NCBI GenBank assembly: GCA_045106935.1
Contig: JBGCFN010000031.1
Span: forward strand, 1-53,277
Reading direction: 5' to 3'
DNA length: 53,277 nucleotides
Source of the DNA: UBA1858 sp045106935
Lineage (GTDB): Bacteria; Pseudomonadota; Gammaproteobacteria; UBA4575
The stretch's first letter is position 1. Each line of letters starts with the position of its first letter. The translations under genes and the position numbers were made by a program. Shown here one piece after another: positions 1 to 9,131 of this stretch. The notes beneath the pieces were generated by a model. That model had not been told where the DNA came from. It saw only the letters and a program-made list of their open reading frames with translations, and ran no database searches.

Positions 1-1059
1 ATGAGTAACGAAGTCATTGGTGGTGACCGCAAAATTGAAACCATTAAACATAGTTACGAAGGCCTTAAAAAGCACGGCATTAATGTTGTACATAGCAAAG
101 CAACCAATGTTGATATAGATGGGAAAAAAGTGACTACCGAAAGTGGCGATTCTTTTGACTATGATCGCTTAGTCGTCTCCCCTGGCATTTCATTCAAGTG
201 GGGAGCAGTTGAAGGTTACGATGAAGCCGCTTCTGAAATCATGCCTCATGCGTGGAAAGCAGGTCATCAAACCACTTTGCTACGTAATCAGATTGAGTCA
301 ATGAAAGATGGTGGACTCGTGATTATTGCACCACCCGCCAACCCTTTCCGATGCCCTCCTGGACCTTACGAGCGTGTGTGCCAAATTGCACATTACTTAA
401 AGCACAATAAGCCTAAGTCAAAAATCTTAGTGTTAGATGCAAAAGACAAGTTCTCTAAACAGGGATTATTCACGCAAGGCTGGAAAGCGCGTTATGACGG
501 TATGATTGACTGGGTACCAGCCGCCGATACTGGTGGTGGAATCACCTCAGTAGATCCAAGCAGCATGACGGTATCAACAGACTTTGATGAATACCAAGCC
601 GATGTGGTTAATTTAATTCCACCTCAATCTGCTGGCACCATTGCTATCACTGCTGGACTCACTAACGATTCTGGTTGGTGTCCTGTCGACTTAGGTACAT
701 TTGAATCAACCATACACGCTGGCGTTCATGTCATCGGTGATGCAAGTATCGCCACCGGCATGCCTAAATCAGGCTATGCAGCTAATTCTCAGGCTAAAGT
801 CTGTGCCGCAGCTATTGTGGCTTCACTGAACGAACATGACATGGCAGATCCTTCTTACGTCAACACATGTTATAGCTTAGTGGCGCCGGATTACGGTATT
901 TCAGTCGCGGCAGTATATAGACTTGCGGAAGACCGTTCTAAAATTGCAAAAGTAGCAGGCGGTTTAACACCGAGCGATGCAAGTGCAGATGCATTGCAAC
1001 GCGAAGTGCAATACGCATATAGTTGGTACGACAATATTGTCGCCGATATGTTTAGCTAA
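1..1059 (+). CDS. fccB: Sulfide dehydrogenase (flavocytochrome c) flavoprotein subunit FccB, 5'-partial
   Basis: FAD-containing subunit of periplasmic flavocytochrome c sulfide dehydrogenase, which oxidises sulfide and passes electrons to a c-type cytochrome partner. Only the C-terminal 352 residues are present. The ATG at base 1 looks internal: family members (about 400-430 aa) carry an N-terminal GxGxxG FAD-binding fold before the MSNEVIGG stretch, and that fold is missing here, so the gene starts left of the window. The redox-active cysteine pair is visible at residue 118 (RCPPGPYER) and residue 290 (NTCYSLV), with spacing close to that of the Allochromatium enzyme. The second FAD motif HVIGDAS is near 243-249, and the C-terminal REVQYAYSWY block is conserved. 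The fccA cytochrome gene is not in the window. A terminator follows at once. A related sulfide:quinone reductase is less likely given the CPPGPYER motif. Confidence 0.93.
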   Translation: MSNEVIGGDRKIETIKHSYEGLKKHGINVVHSKATNVDIDGKKVTTESGDSFDYDRLVVSPGISFKWGAVEGYDEAASEIMPHAWKAGHQTTLLRNQIESMKDGGLVIIAPPANPFRCPPGPYERVCQIAHYLKHNKPKSKILVLDAKDKFSKQGLFTQGWKARYDGMIDWVPAADTGGGITSVDPSSMTVSTDFDEYQADVVNLIPPQSAGTIAITAGLTNDSGWCPVDLGTFESTIHAGVHVIGDASIATGMPKSGYAANSQAKVCAAAIVASLNEHDMADPSYVNTCYSLVAPDYGISVAAVYRLAEDRSKIAKVAGGLTPSDASADALQREVQYAYSWYDNIVADMFS

Positions 1060-1081
1060 GCAATTTTTTAAGCACTACCTT

Positions 1082-1109
1082 AAAAGCGGAGCTAAATGCT
1101 CCGCTTTTT
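1082..1109 (+). terminator. Rho-independent terminator after fccB
   Basis: An 11-bp perfect stem (AAAAGCGGAGC at 1082-1092 with GCTCCGCTTTT at 1098-1108) closes a 5-nt loop and ends in a T run. It lies 23 bp after the fccB stop and separates fccB from mfd. Confidence 0.9.
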
Positions 1110-1141
1110 ATTTGTCTGATATTTTTATTTAGAATTATTTA

Positions 1142-4100
1142 GTGAATTACCTTAACGCAGCATTACCAACGAAAACACACCCAATTAAACATTGGGGACA
1201 GCTATATGGGTGTGCGCGTGGCTTAATCATCAATGATGCTGTACATCAACATGATGGTCTGGTCGTGGTTCTTACTGCAGATTCGTTATCGAGCACAATC
1301 ACTTTTAACGAAACTAAATTCTTCAACCAAGATGACACTGAGTTTTTAAGTTTTCCAGAATGGGAAACATTACCCTATGACATATTTTCACCCCATGAAG
1401 ATATCGTCTCCGACAGAATTACAACGCTACACAGGTTACCCCAATTAACTCATGGAGTATTAGTATTACCTATTACTACCTGCATGCAACGAGTCGCGCC
1501 AAAAGATTTCGTTACTGAAATTTCCTTACACATAAAAATTGGCGATATTCTTGAATTAGACAAATTGCGTAGCTCTCTAGCGGCAGCGGGATACCATCAT
1601 GTCTCTCAAGTCGTCACACGTGGTGAATTTACTGTCCGCGGATCGATTGTTGATTTTTTCCCAATGGGCTCGAATCACCCCTATCGATTGGAATTCTTTG
1701 ATGATGAAATTGAAACGATACGTACATTCGATCCAGAAAAACAAACATCTTTAGAGAAGCTTGATGAAATCAGCTTACTCCCTGCGCATGAATTTCCTAG
1801 TGATGAACAGGCAATCAAAGCGTTTCGTCGCCGTTATCGAGAAAAAATTGAAGGCGACCCAAACAAAAGTATTATTTACAAGGAAGTAAGCAATGGTAAT
1901 TTCCCACCTGGAATTGAATATTATTTGCCACTGTTCTTTGATCAGACATTCTCGCTATTTGATTACTTTCCAAAAAACACTTTATTTGTTTTACACGAAG
2001 ATGCGCTAGAAATAGCTGAAGAGTTTGAATCTGATTTATACAGTCGTTATGAACAACGACGCCATGACATTGAACGCCCTATTCTACCTCCCAAAGATAT
2101 TTATCTATCTGCGGATGAAACTAAAGAAAAAATTGAGCAGTTCTTGCGAGTGCAACTAAACAGCAATAAATATCAAAACACACAAGATGATATCTTCACA
2201 AATTATGCAAGCTCTACGCTCCCTGCGATCAATATTGATTCACGCTTAGAAGATCCAGCAATGCAGCTGCGTCAATTTATAAAGTCTAAAAATAGACGTA
2301 TTGTATTTGCAGCAGAATCCTTAGGCAGACGTGAGCACGTGAATGAAACTTTACGCAGCTTGGACATAAAACCAACCACGCAAAATAATTGGCATACATT
2401 TACACAAAGCAGTGATGCAATCAATTTATTAGTTGCTCCCATTGATGATTCAGTAGATTTACCTGAGCATGGCATCACTATCATTGCTGAAAGACAGTTA
2501 TTTGGTAACCGCGTCAGACAAACAAATAAGCGTAAAAGAACACGCGATGCAGATGCCATTGTCCGTAATCTTAATGACCTTACTGAAGGTGCACCCGTGG
2601 TTCATGAAGATCATGGAGTTGGGCGTTATCAAGGATTACAGTCGTTAAATATTCAAGGGCTAGAGACAGAATTTTTAACTTTAGAATATATGGGTGGTGA
2701 CAAATTATATGTGCCTGTTGCTAATCTACATCTTGTCAGTCGTTATACAGGCGCCGATAACGAGAGCGCTCCATGGCATAAACTCGGCTCAGATCTATGG
2801 GCTAAAGTAAAACAAAAGGCAGCAGAAAAGGCACGTGATGTTGCCGCAGAACTTTTAGAGGTCTATGCACGTAGAGAAGCCAAACAAGGCATTCACTACG
2901 ATATTAGTATGCACGACTACATTACATTTTCATCCAGCTTCCCCTACGAAGAAACACCGGACCAACAAACAGCGATCGAGAACGTCCTTGCTGACATGGA
3001 ATCATCCAAGCCTATGGACAGAGTTGTATGTGGCGACGTTGGTTTTGGCAAAACAGAAGTGGCTATGCGCGCAGCTTTCATCGCCGTCAGCAATGGCAAA
3101 CAAGTTGCTGTATTGGTACCCACTACTTTATTGGCACAACAACATTACCAAACATTTCTAGACCGCTTTGCTGAGTGGCCCATTCAAATCGAATCACTTT
3201 CAAGATTTAATTCAGCTAAAAAACAAAAAGAAACAATCGAGTCATTAAAAAACGGTAAAATCGATATCGTCATCGGTACTCACAAACTATTTAATGCTGA
3301 CATTAAATATAAAAATCTTGGTCTCATTGTGATTGATGAAGAACAACGTTTTGGTGTTCGTCACAAGGAAAAACTGAAAGCTTTACGTGCTGAGGCTGAT
3401 ATACTGACTTTAACAGCGACACCGATTCCAAGAACATTGAATATGTCGCTAAGTGGTTTAAGGGATTTATCAATTATTGCTACCCCACCTCATCATCGAC
3501 ATGCGATTAAAACATTTGTCTCACAATGGAATGACGCTAATATCAAAGAAGCCTGTACACGCGAAATAAAACGCGGCGGCCAAATTTACTTCTTACATAA
3601 CGAAGTAAAAACGATCGAAAAAATCACGAAAGAATTACAAGACTTATTACCAAATGCATCCATTCGATTTGCTCATGGTCAAATGTCTGAGCGTGAACTT
3701 GAACAAGTGATGCTAGATTTTTATCATACTCGTTTCAGTATTTTAGTTGCCACCACCATTATTGAGAGTGGATTGGATGTACCAAGTGCCAATACTATTA
3801 TAATTAACCGTGCGGACAAATTAGGCTTATCACAATTACATCAGTTACGAGGACGTGTGGGTCGCTCACATCACCGCGCCTATGCTTATTTGATCACACC
3901 TCACAGAAAAGCCATGTCGGCAGATGCGATTAAACGATTAGATGCGATAGAATCATTAGAAGAATTAGGTGTTGGCTTTACATTAGCGACACATGATTTA
4001 GAAATTCGTGGTGCGGGCGAACTACTCGGCGAAGACCAAAGCGGACAGATCCATGAAATTGGCTACACCATGTATAATGAGTTACTCTCACGAGCAGTAC

Positions 4101-4597
4101 GCGCATTGAAGTCGGGAGATCTACCTCAGTTGGATCGGCCATTAGATCATGGCTTAGAAGTTGATCTTGGTGAGCCAGCCTTGTTACCAGAAGACTATGT
4201 TCCCGATGTGCATATGCGACTAGTGTTATATAAACGCATAGCAAGTGCTGCAGATGAAACTGAATTGAAAGATTTACAAACCGAGCTTATTGATCGTTTT
4301 GGATTACTTCCAAACTCTGCCAAAAACCTTTTCCTAACCACGGAACTAAAGTTATTTGCAGGCAGTCTGGGTATTAATAAAATTGAAGCCCATGAAGACG
4401 GCGGACGAATCTTGTTTGACAAAGACCCTAAGATTGATATTGATCAGTTGTTATTACTACTTCAGCGCCAATCTTCAGTCTTTAAGATGTCGGGAAGTGA
4501 AAAACTACTCTTTACGGTTAATTTGACCACGATAGAGAATAGAATTGAATATATCCGCAATATCATTAACACCATAGCATTTAAGGAAGCGGCATGA
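1142..4597 (+). CDS. mfd: Transcription-repair coupling factor Mfd
   Basis: Mfd is an ATP-dependent translocase that displaces stalled RNA polymerase and recruits the UvrA excision-repair machinery. At 1151 aa it has the normal length. Domains in order: N-terminal UvrB-like module (about 1-350, with the TRGEFTVRGSIVDFFP stretch typical of UvrB/Mfd); CarD-like RNA polymerase interaction domain beginning near 486 (HEDHGVGRYQGLQ); SF2 translocase with Walker A GDVGFGKT at 631-638 and Walker B DEEQRFG at 732; RecG-like motif VI (QLRGRVGRS); and a C-terminal TRCF domain. The start is GTG at 1142; no good Shine-Dalgarno is seen and the next in-frame ATG (1207) would cut into the conserved N-terminus. 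The stop overlaps the csiV start, as in the mfd-csiV pair of other gammaproteobacteria. Confidence 0.97.
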   Translation: MNYLNAALPTKTHPIKHWGQLYGCARGLIINDAVHQHDGLVVVLTADSLSSTITFNETKFFNQDDTEFLSFPEWETLPYDIFSPHEDIVSDRITTLHRLPQLTHGVLVLPITTCMQRVAPKDFVTEISLHIKIGDILELDKLRSSLAAAGYHHVSQVVTRGEFTVRGSIVDFFPMGSNHPYRLEFFDDEIETIRTFDPEKQTSLEKLDEISLLPAHEFPSDEQAIKAFRRRYREKIEGDPNKSIIYKEVSNGNFPPGIEYYLPLFFDQTFSLFDYFPKNTLFVLHEDALEIAEEFESDLYSRYEQRRHDIERPILPPKDIYLSADETKEKIEQFLRVQLNSNKYQNTQDDIFTNYASSTLPAINIDSRLEDPAMQLRQFIKSKNRRIVFAAESLGRREHVNETLRSLDIKPTTQNNWHTFTQSSDAINLLVAPIDDSVDLPEHGITIIAERQLFGNRVRQTNKRKRTRDADAIVRNLNDLTEGAPVVHEDHGVGRYQGLQSLNIQGLETEFLTLEYMGGDKLYVPVANLHLVSRYTGADNESAPWHKLGSDLWAKVKQKAAEKARDVAAELLEVYARREAKQGIHYDISMHDYITFSSSFPYEETPDQQTAIENVLADMESSKPMDRVVCGDVGFGKTEVAMRAAFIAVSNGKQVAVLVPTTLLAQQHYQTFLDRFAEWPIQIESLSRFNSAKKQKETIESLKNGKIDIVIGTHKLFNADIKYKNLGLIVIDEEQRFGVRHKEKLKALRAEADILTLTATPIPRTLNMSLSGLRDLSIIATPPHHRHAIKTFVSQWNDANIKEACTREIKRGGQIYFLHNEVKTIEKITKELQDLLPNASIRFAHGQMSERELEQVMLDFYHTRFSILVATTIIESGLDVPSANTIIINRADKLGLSQLHQLRGRVGRSHHRAYAYLITPHRKAMSADAIKRLDAIESLEELGVGFTLATHDLEIRGAGELLGEDQSGQIHEIGYTMYNELLSRAVRALKSGDLPQLDRPLDHGLEVDLGEPALLPEDYVPDVHMRLVLYKRIASAADETELKDLQTELIDRFGLLPNSAKNLFLTTELKLFAGSLGINKIEAHEDGGRILFDKDPKIDIDQLLLLLQRQSSVFKMSGSEKLLFTVNLTTIENRIEYIRNIINTIAFKEAA

Positions 4598-5289
4598 ATT
4601 TAAAGTCATTGTTAGTATGCATTGCACTCATTAGTATCAGCATTTTCACTTCAATTGCATCTGCAAAAGACTATGCCATTGAAGTCATTTTATTTACCAA
4701 CAAAGATGGTCTTCAACAAAGTGCAGAGCAGTTCAATTTCAATCACATCATTCCTGCACCCGCTAATGGGCTCGACCTTGAATCCACTGATAATAACTCT
4801 CAATGGCAAGCCATTGCTGAAGAAGACTTTATTCTAAAAAACATCGCAGAAAAACTTAAACGTTCAAGCAATTATCGCATTTTGAAGCATTTTGCTTGGC
4901 GCCAACCCGTCGTTGAAAAACGTGATTCACAACCGATTAGCATCAAAGCAGGCCGTGATTTCACAAACCAATATCCTGAACATGCTTATCGTCAAATAGA
5001 ATTCAGCGATACATCTACAAATAATGCTTCGCGTAATTCAAAGGTCTTGGAATTGGACGGCACGATTAACGTCGTCATTACTCGATATATTCACTTGTAT
5101 AGCGACCTTGTCTATCGGCTACCAAGAACAATACCAACAGAAATTAACGACGCATTAAATCGTGGCCAAGCACTAGTCGACTATTCTGTTCAATCACACC
5201 GACGCATGCGTAGTCGCGAGTTGCATTATATTGATCATCCATTAGTAGGTATTTTAGTCGAAGCCACCCCTATCGAGGATGAGGAGTAG
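4594..5289 (+). CDS. csiV: CsiV-family peptidoglycan-binding/envelope protein
   Basis: 231-aa exported protein of the CsiV family (PF10972). The Vibrio cholerae member binds peptidoglycan and is needed for D-amino-acid-dependent function of the penicillin-binding protein activator LpoA. A signal peptide is clear: positive N-terminus, hydrophobic stretch, and an ASA cleavage site near residue 24. It is followed by the family-typical YAIEVILFTN strand and a C-terminal RRMRSRELHYIDHPLVGILV segment. The start codon overlaps the mfd stop (ATGA), with AGGAAG upstream, so the two genes are translationally coupled. The mfd-csiV order is the usual gammaproteobacterial arrangement and supports the call; function is inferred from the family. 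Confidence 0.85.
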   Translation: MNLKSLLVCIALISISIFTSIASAKDYAIEVILFTNKDGLQQSAEQFNFNHIIPAPANGLDLESTDNNSQWQAIAEEDFILKNIAEKLKRSSNYRILKHFAWRQPVVEKRDSQPISIKAGRDFTNQYPEHAYRQIEFSDTSTNNASRNSKVLELDGTINVVITRYIHLYSDLVYRLPRTIPTEINDALNRGQALVDYSVQSHRRMRSRELHYIDHPLVGILVEATPIEDEE

Positions 5290-5296
5290 TTAAGCG

Positions 5297-6037
5297 TTAA
5301 ACTATTTCTACCAACTTAGCTAATAGCGTCCGTACTTTCTCCATACCAACTTGAGTACATTCTCTAATAGACTCTAGTGTAATTAATTCTTCACTTCGAC
5401 CTGCTGCCCAATTTACGGACATTGCACAGTGTGCGTATCCAATTTCAAGTTCTCTAGCTAAAGCCGCTTCAGGCATTCCTGTCATCCCCACCACATCACA
5501 TCCATCTCGTTCTAGTTTGTTGATTTCTGCAGCCGTTTCTAAGCGCGGACCTTGAGTCGCACCGTAAACGCCGCCTCGAAAGGCATCTACTTCTGCAAGA
5601 TCTGCCGCTTCAATCAAATTCTCACGTAATGCTTGATCATAAGGATTAGAAAAATCTATATGTTTCACCTGGCTTAAATCTTTTTCAAAATACGTATGTG
5701 GGCGACCATATGTATAGTCAATAATCTGATCAGGAATGATTATTTTTGTCGGATGGATATCGGGATGAATGCCACCCACCGCCGCCACAGCAACAATATG
5801 TTTAACCTCTTTATCACGCAACGCCCAAATGTTTGCACGATAGTTAACCATATGCGGGGGAATAGTATGGCGTGATCCATGACGCGGCAAAAAAATAATT
5901 TGCTTACCGCCATACTCACCAAACGTGATTGGACCTGATGGCGTTCCAAATGGTGTACGCACAACTTCTTTACGGATAATTTTCAATCCTGGAAATGAAG
6001 CTAATCCTGTTCCACCGATTATTGCTATATCTTGCAT
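5297..6037 (-). CDS. S-methyl-5'-thioadenosine/thioinosine phosphorylase
   Basis: Purine nucleoside phosphorylase of the MTAP/MTIP family, 246 aa. It cleaves methylthioadenosine or, in many gammaproteobacteria, methylthioinosine, to release methylthioribose-1-phosphate and a purine base. Phosphate- and substrate-binding motifs visible: GGTGL at 8-12, RHG..H..PPH.VNYRANIWALR (around 53-73), GPRLET.AEI and GMTGMPEAALARE. Length and the short N-terminus match the roughly 245-aa MTIP type (Pseudomonas PA3004) better than the longer eukaryotic/archaeal MTAP. The neighbouring hypoxanthine phosphoribosyltransferase gene fits an inosine-type product, since hypoxanthine released by MTIP would be its substrate. 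Sequence alone does not decide MTA versus MTI specificity. Confidence 0.9.
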   Translation of the reverse strand: MQDIAIIGGTGLASFPGLKIIRKEVVRTPFGTPSGPITFGEYGGKQIIFLPRHGSRHTIPPHMVNYRANIWALRDKEVKHIVAVAAVGGIHPDIHPTKIIIPDQIIDYTYGRPHTYFEKDLSQVKHIDFSNPYDQALRENLIEAADLAEVDAFRGGVYGATQGPRLETAAEINKLERDGCDVVGMTGMPEAALARELEIGYAHCAMSVNWAAGRSEELITLESIRECTQVGMEKVRTLLAKLVEIV

Positions 6038-6057
6038 GGTTTTATTGCCTGTTTATT

Positions 6058-6612
6058 TTATTCTGAAATTGCATAGATAGCAGGAACATTACGCAAGTAA
6101 CCCTTATAGTCCATACCGTAACCATAAACATAACGATCAGTTACTTCTAAACCAAATATATCTGGCTTACGCCCTACCTGAGGTGTTGATTTTTTCTTCA
6201 GCAACAACACGGTTGTTATCACTTCTTTAGCACCATGCTTTTTACAATATGACACCAATTCTTCCATGGTATAGCCTTCATCATAAATATCATCGACCAG
6301 TACCACTGTTTGATCTTCTAGTGATAATTGTGGTTCTTTCAACCAATGCAAACTTCCACCAACAGTTTTATCGCGATAACGTGCAACTTGTAGATAATCT
6401 AATCGCACATCACAATCCATGCTTCGCAATAAGTCTGAGGTGGTAATTATTCCACCATTCATGACACAAACCAGAATTGCATTTTTACCATTTATCTTTT
6501 CTTCTAATGCAAACCCCATATTCTCAATTGCAGATTTAATTTGGCTAGCACTAAATATTAAGTCAGAATTTTCTTTAACCGCCTGTAGTTCTTGAGAAGA
6601 TAAATTTGCCAT
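6058..6612 (-). CDS. hpt: Hypoxanthine(-guanine) phosphoribosyltransferase
   Basis: 184-aa type I phosphoribosyltransferase that makes IMP/GMP from hypoxanthine/guanine and PRPP. The PRPP-binding loop VVLVDDIYDEGYTM is clear and follows the strand-loop ILVCVMNGG typical of HPRT. The C-terminal DRYVYGYGMDYKGYLRNVPAIYA segment is typical of gammaproteobacterial hypoxanthine-guanine PRTs. The reading frame stays open to 6714, but the first 34 codons would overlap the mscS-like gene and lack homology. The ATG at 6612 (MANLSSQEL) gives the family's usual N-terminus and sits 22 bp after the upstream stop. It probably forms a purine-salvage unit with the phosphorylase gene 20 bp downstream. Confidence 0.93.
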   Translation of the reverse strand: MANLSSQELQAVKENSDLIFSASQIKSAIENMGFALEEKINGKNAILVCVMNGGIITTSDLLRSMDCDVRLDYLQVARYRDKTVGGSLHWLKEPQLSLEDQTVVLVDDIYDEGYTMEELVSYCKKHGAKEVITTVLLLKKKSTPQVGRKPDIFGLEVTDRYVYGYGMDYKGYLRNVPAIYAISE

Positions 6613-6634
6613 AAGATTAAAAAAATAATTGCAC

Positions 6635-7732
6635 TTAACTTTGAGCAATCTGCCCTTGTTGCAAAAACATCGTTGTTGTCGGAAATGCCATTTCTGCCCC
6701 ATTCTCAACAACAATGTTAGAAATTCTTAATAAGACGTCTTGCTTAACTTCATGATAGTAAGCCCAATCAGTTGTCTTAGTGAACGTGTAAACAAAAAAA
6801 TCAACAGATGATTCATTAAAGGCATTAAAATTGACTATCATGGTTTGCGTTTGATCTATCTCCTCATGCGCCTTTAGCATAGCCTTCACACTTGCAACGA
6901 TTCGATCCATCTGTGCCACATCGTCGTAACGCAGCCCAATAGTTTCGTATATTCGGCGATGCGACATACGTGAAGGATTTTCAACAGCAATCGTAGCAAA
7001 AATAGAATTTGGCACATATAAAGGACGTTTATCAAACGTACGAATCGTAGTTAGTCTCCAGCCAATGGCTTCAACCGTGCCTTCAATTTTTCTATCTGGT
7101 GAACGAATCCAATCTCCCGCGGTAAATGGTCGATCCAAATAAATCATTAAACCGCCAAAGAAGTTTGATAATAAATCCTTAGCTGCAAAACCAATAGCAA
7201 TACCACCAATACCACCAAACGCCAGAACACCAGACACACTAAAACCAAGTGTTTGCAATATAACTAATGCTGTTGTGATAAAGATAGCTACCCTGACTAA
7301 TTTACCAATAGCATGTATCGATGTTTTATCGACTTGCTGACCGGCTTGTAGCTTCTGTTTAATCGTGGCATTTTCCAGTCTGGCAACAAACGAAATTAAT
7401 GCCCATGAAATCATTGCGGTAATTAAGGTATACCGAATGGGATTAATATATTGAACCATTTCAGCATCGGTTTGTGCACCAGCAATTTGTGCAGCATAAG
7501 AAATACCAATAATGATAATTGTATAGCGTAAAGGTCGACGCACTGCATTGACCAAAGCATCATCCCATGGGTTATGAGTGATATCAGCTTTAGCTGCTAA
7601 TTTAGCTAATACTCGTCTCGCGATAAAAGCTAACACCAATACTCCGAACACGACTGCAAACACTTCGTATACCCAAGTATCGATCAAGTCATTGGCAATA
7701 ACATTTTTTATTTTTTCTATTAAATCCTGCAT
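6635..7732 (-). CDS. MscS-family small-conductance mechanosensitive channel
   Basis: 365-aa inner-membrane protein of the MscS superfamily, which gates ions and small solutes on membrane tension. Several hydrophobic segments (about 20-40, 70-90, 105-125, 150-165) precede the pore-lining TM3. That segment has the family signature of Gly/Ala spacing in the GGIGGIAIGFAAKDLLSNF region, followed by GGLMIYLDRPFTAGDWI, the start of the cytoplasmic beta domain. The remaining C-terminus matches the MscS vestibule (VPNSIFATIAVENPSRM). Length is intermediate between MscS and the YnaI/YbdG group. It sits between nagZ and hpt on the same strand with short gaps, so it may be co-transcribed with them. Confidence 0.9.
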   Translation of the reverse strand: MQDLIEKIKNVIANDLIDTWVYEVFAVVFGVLVLAFIARRVLAKLAAKADITHNPWDDALVNAVRRPLRYTIIIIGISYAAQIAGAQTDAEMVQYINPIRYTLITAMISWALISFVARLENATIKQKLQAGQQVDKTSIHAIGKLVRVAIFITTALVILQTLGFSVSGVLAFGGIGGIAIGFAAKDLLSNFFGGLMIYLDRPFTAGDWIRSPDRKIEGTVEAIGWRLTTIRTFDKRPLYVPNSIFATIAVENPSRMSHRRIYETIGLRYDDVAQMDRIVASVKAMLKAHEEIDQTQTMIVNFNAFNESSVDFFVYTFTKTTDWAYYHEVKQDVLLRISNIVVENGAEMAFPTTTMFLQQGQIAQS

Positions 7733-7747
7733 AACAATGTTTTCTAA

Positions 7748-8782
7748 TTATAAATTTAACGACATACTTTTATTTGTTTGGCATGTTTCAATAAACTCAT
7801 CAAGCAAGGTTTGATGTTCTCTGCTCGGTGGCTCAGGTGTTTTACCATGAAAGCGAGCTAAACGTAATTGTGAGCTGGGGTTATTGTAATCACTGAGTTG
7901 GTCTAGTGCGGGAGGAATATCTTCAGGTTCATTACAAATCAAGACCATATCAGAACCTGCTTCCAATGCTGCTTGAAGGCGACTACCAATATCACCAATC
8001 ACATGAGCACCCTTCATCGACAAATCATCACTAAAAATGACACCTTCAAATCTCATTTGTTCACGCAGTACACGTGTTAACCAGTAAGGCGAAAAACTTG
8101 CTGGTTTTTTATCCACATGTTCATACACGACATGTGCAGACATCATGCCGGCGATACCATGATCAATTAAACGTTGAAATGGAATCATGTCAGCTAGTTG
8201 CAAATCATTTTCATAACGATGGTCAACTGGACATTCAAAATGCGAATCAGCCGTCACTGTGCCATGGCCTGGAAAATGTTTCCCCACGGATTCCATACCC
8301 CCTTTACGCAGCCCCAGCATAAACTTACTCGCCAAGGCACTGACCGCATCAATATCTCCATGGAATGCCCTATCACCTATTACAACGCTCTCTCCTGTAT
8401 CTAAATCAAGAATGGGAGCGAAAGTAAAGTCGACACCGATTTCGCGCAGTTCAGTGGCTAATCGACAAGCAAGTATTTCCGCCAGCAACATCGCTCTACT
8501 TGGATCTTTGTCATAAACCTCTCCAATACATCTCATTGGAGGAAATTGAGTAAAGCCTTCTCGGAAACGTTGTACACGTCCGCCTTCTTGATCCACGGCT
8601 ACCAGTAGTTTTGGTTTCTTAATAGCGTGTAGCTCACGTATTAAAGAAGTAATCTGATCTTTGTTTTGATAATTTCTAGTAAAAAGGATGACCCCTCCCA
8701 CAGCAGGATGAGACAACCATCGTCGCTCTTCAGCACTAATTTCTGTGCCTTGAAGATCGATCATTAAAGGACCATTGCTCAT
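7748..8782 (-). CDS. nagZ: Beta-N-acetylhexosaminidase NagZ
   Basis: Family 3 glycoside hydrolase, 344 aa. It removes N-acetylglucosamine from anhydromuropeptides in the cytoplasm during peptidoglycan recycling. Visible motifs: DQEGGRVQRF (64-73), the NagZ signature KHFPGHG (168-174) followed by T.DSH, and FSDDLSM (250-256) with the nucleophilic aspartate. Length agrees with Gram-negative NagZ (about 340 aa). The ATG at 8782 gives the conserved start GPLMIDLQGTEI. It is the first gene of a minus-strand group with the mscS-like gene and hpt. A minus-strand terminator and candidate sRNA lie upstream at 8922-9044. Confidence 0.95.
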   Translation of the reverse strand: MSNGPLMIDLQGTEISAEERRWLSHPAVGGVILFTRNYQNKDQITSLIRELHAIKKPKLLVAVDQEGGRVQRFREGFTQFPPMRCIGEVYDKDPSRAMLLAEILACRLATELREIGVDFTFAPILDLDTGESVVIGDRAFHGDIDAVSALASKFMLGLRKGGMESVGKHFPGHGTVTADSHFECPVDHRYENDLQLADMIPFQRLIDHGIAGMMSAHVVYEHVDKKPASFSPYWLTRVLREQMRFEGVIFSDDLSMKGAHVIGDIGSRLQAALEAGSDMVLICNEPEDIPPALDQLSDYNNPSSQLRLARFHGKTPEPPSREHQTLLDEFIETCQTNKSMSLNL

Positions 8783-8921
8783 TATTTAATTACAATCCAA
8801 TGAGTTAAAAGACTTATTAAGGTATTAGACAAGAAATAGTGTTAATTGTATGGTGAAATTCACACTAACATAAGCGTTAAACTGAGACGCAGGATACTTT
8901 ACGACAGAGAATACTTCAGGT

Positions 8922-8954
8922 AAAAAAATAGGGCACCCATAACCGAGTGCCCTA
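8922..8954 (-). terminator. Rho-independent terminator upstream of nagZ (minus strand)
   Basis: An 8-bp stem (TAGGGCAC 8929-8936 with GTGCCCTA 8947-8954) is followed on the minus strand by a run of T (complement of the A run at 8922-8927). It points toward nagZ but lies 140 bp before its start, so it must end a separate upstream transcript or attenuate one. Confidence 0.75.
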
Positions 8955-9044
8955 ACCAGGAGGAGTCGAGAATAACAACATGGCAATCAAATAAATTCTG
9001 ATTGATGTTGTGAGGCTCACTAAGTTAAATGCATTTATGATGCC
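8922..9044 (-). ncRNA. Candidate trans-acting small RNA with CUCCUCCU linker
   Basis: Three elements in the right order on the minus strand suggest a small RNA of about 120 nt. A TATAAT -10 box lies at 9056-9051, with a poor -35. A 5' stem-loop at 9011-8975 has arms ACAACAT/ATGTTGT and CAATCA/TGATTG with a 2-nt bulge. A roughly 20-nt unpaired linker contains CTCCTCCT (8965-8958), complementary to a Shine-Dalgarno sequence, and an intrinsic terminator ends at 8922. No gene on the minus strand lies upstream to explain that terminator. I do not recognise an Rfam family. Both ends and expression are inferred. Confidence 0.5.
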
Positions 9045-9131
9045 AAAATCATTATAATTTTTAAAATCAATAACTTAGAAAATATCACCTGGTAGATGTC
9101 ATCTTTTAGTTATTTTATCGTCACATTATGT

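Noticed and set aside
6613..6714. Longer hpt N-terminus from 6714
   Set aside because: Overlaps the mscS-like gene and lacks any family resemblance; ATG 6612 gives the usual N-terminus.
8980..8994. Mini-ORF MAIK with AGGAGG upstream on the plus strand
   Set aside because: Spacing of about 14 nt is long, the peptide is only 4 residues, and the same bases are better explained as the CUCCUCCU linker of a minus-strand RNA.
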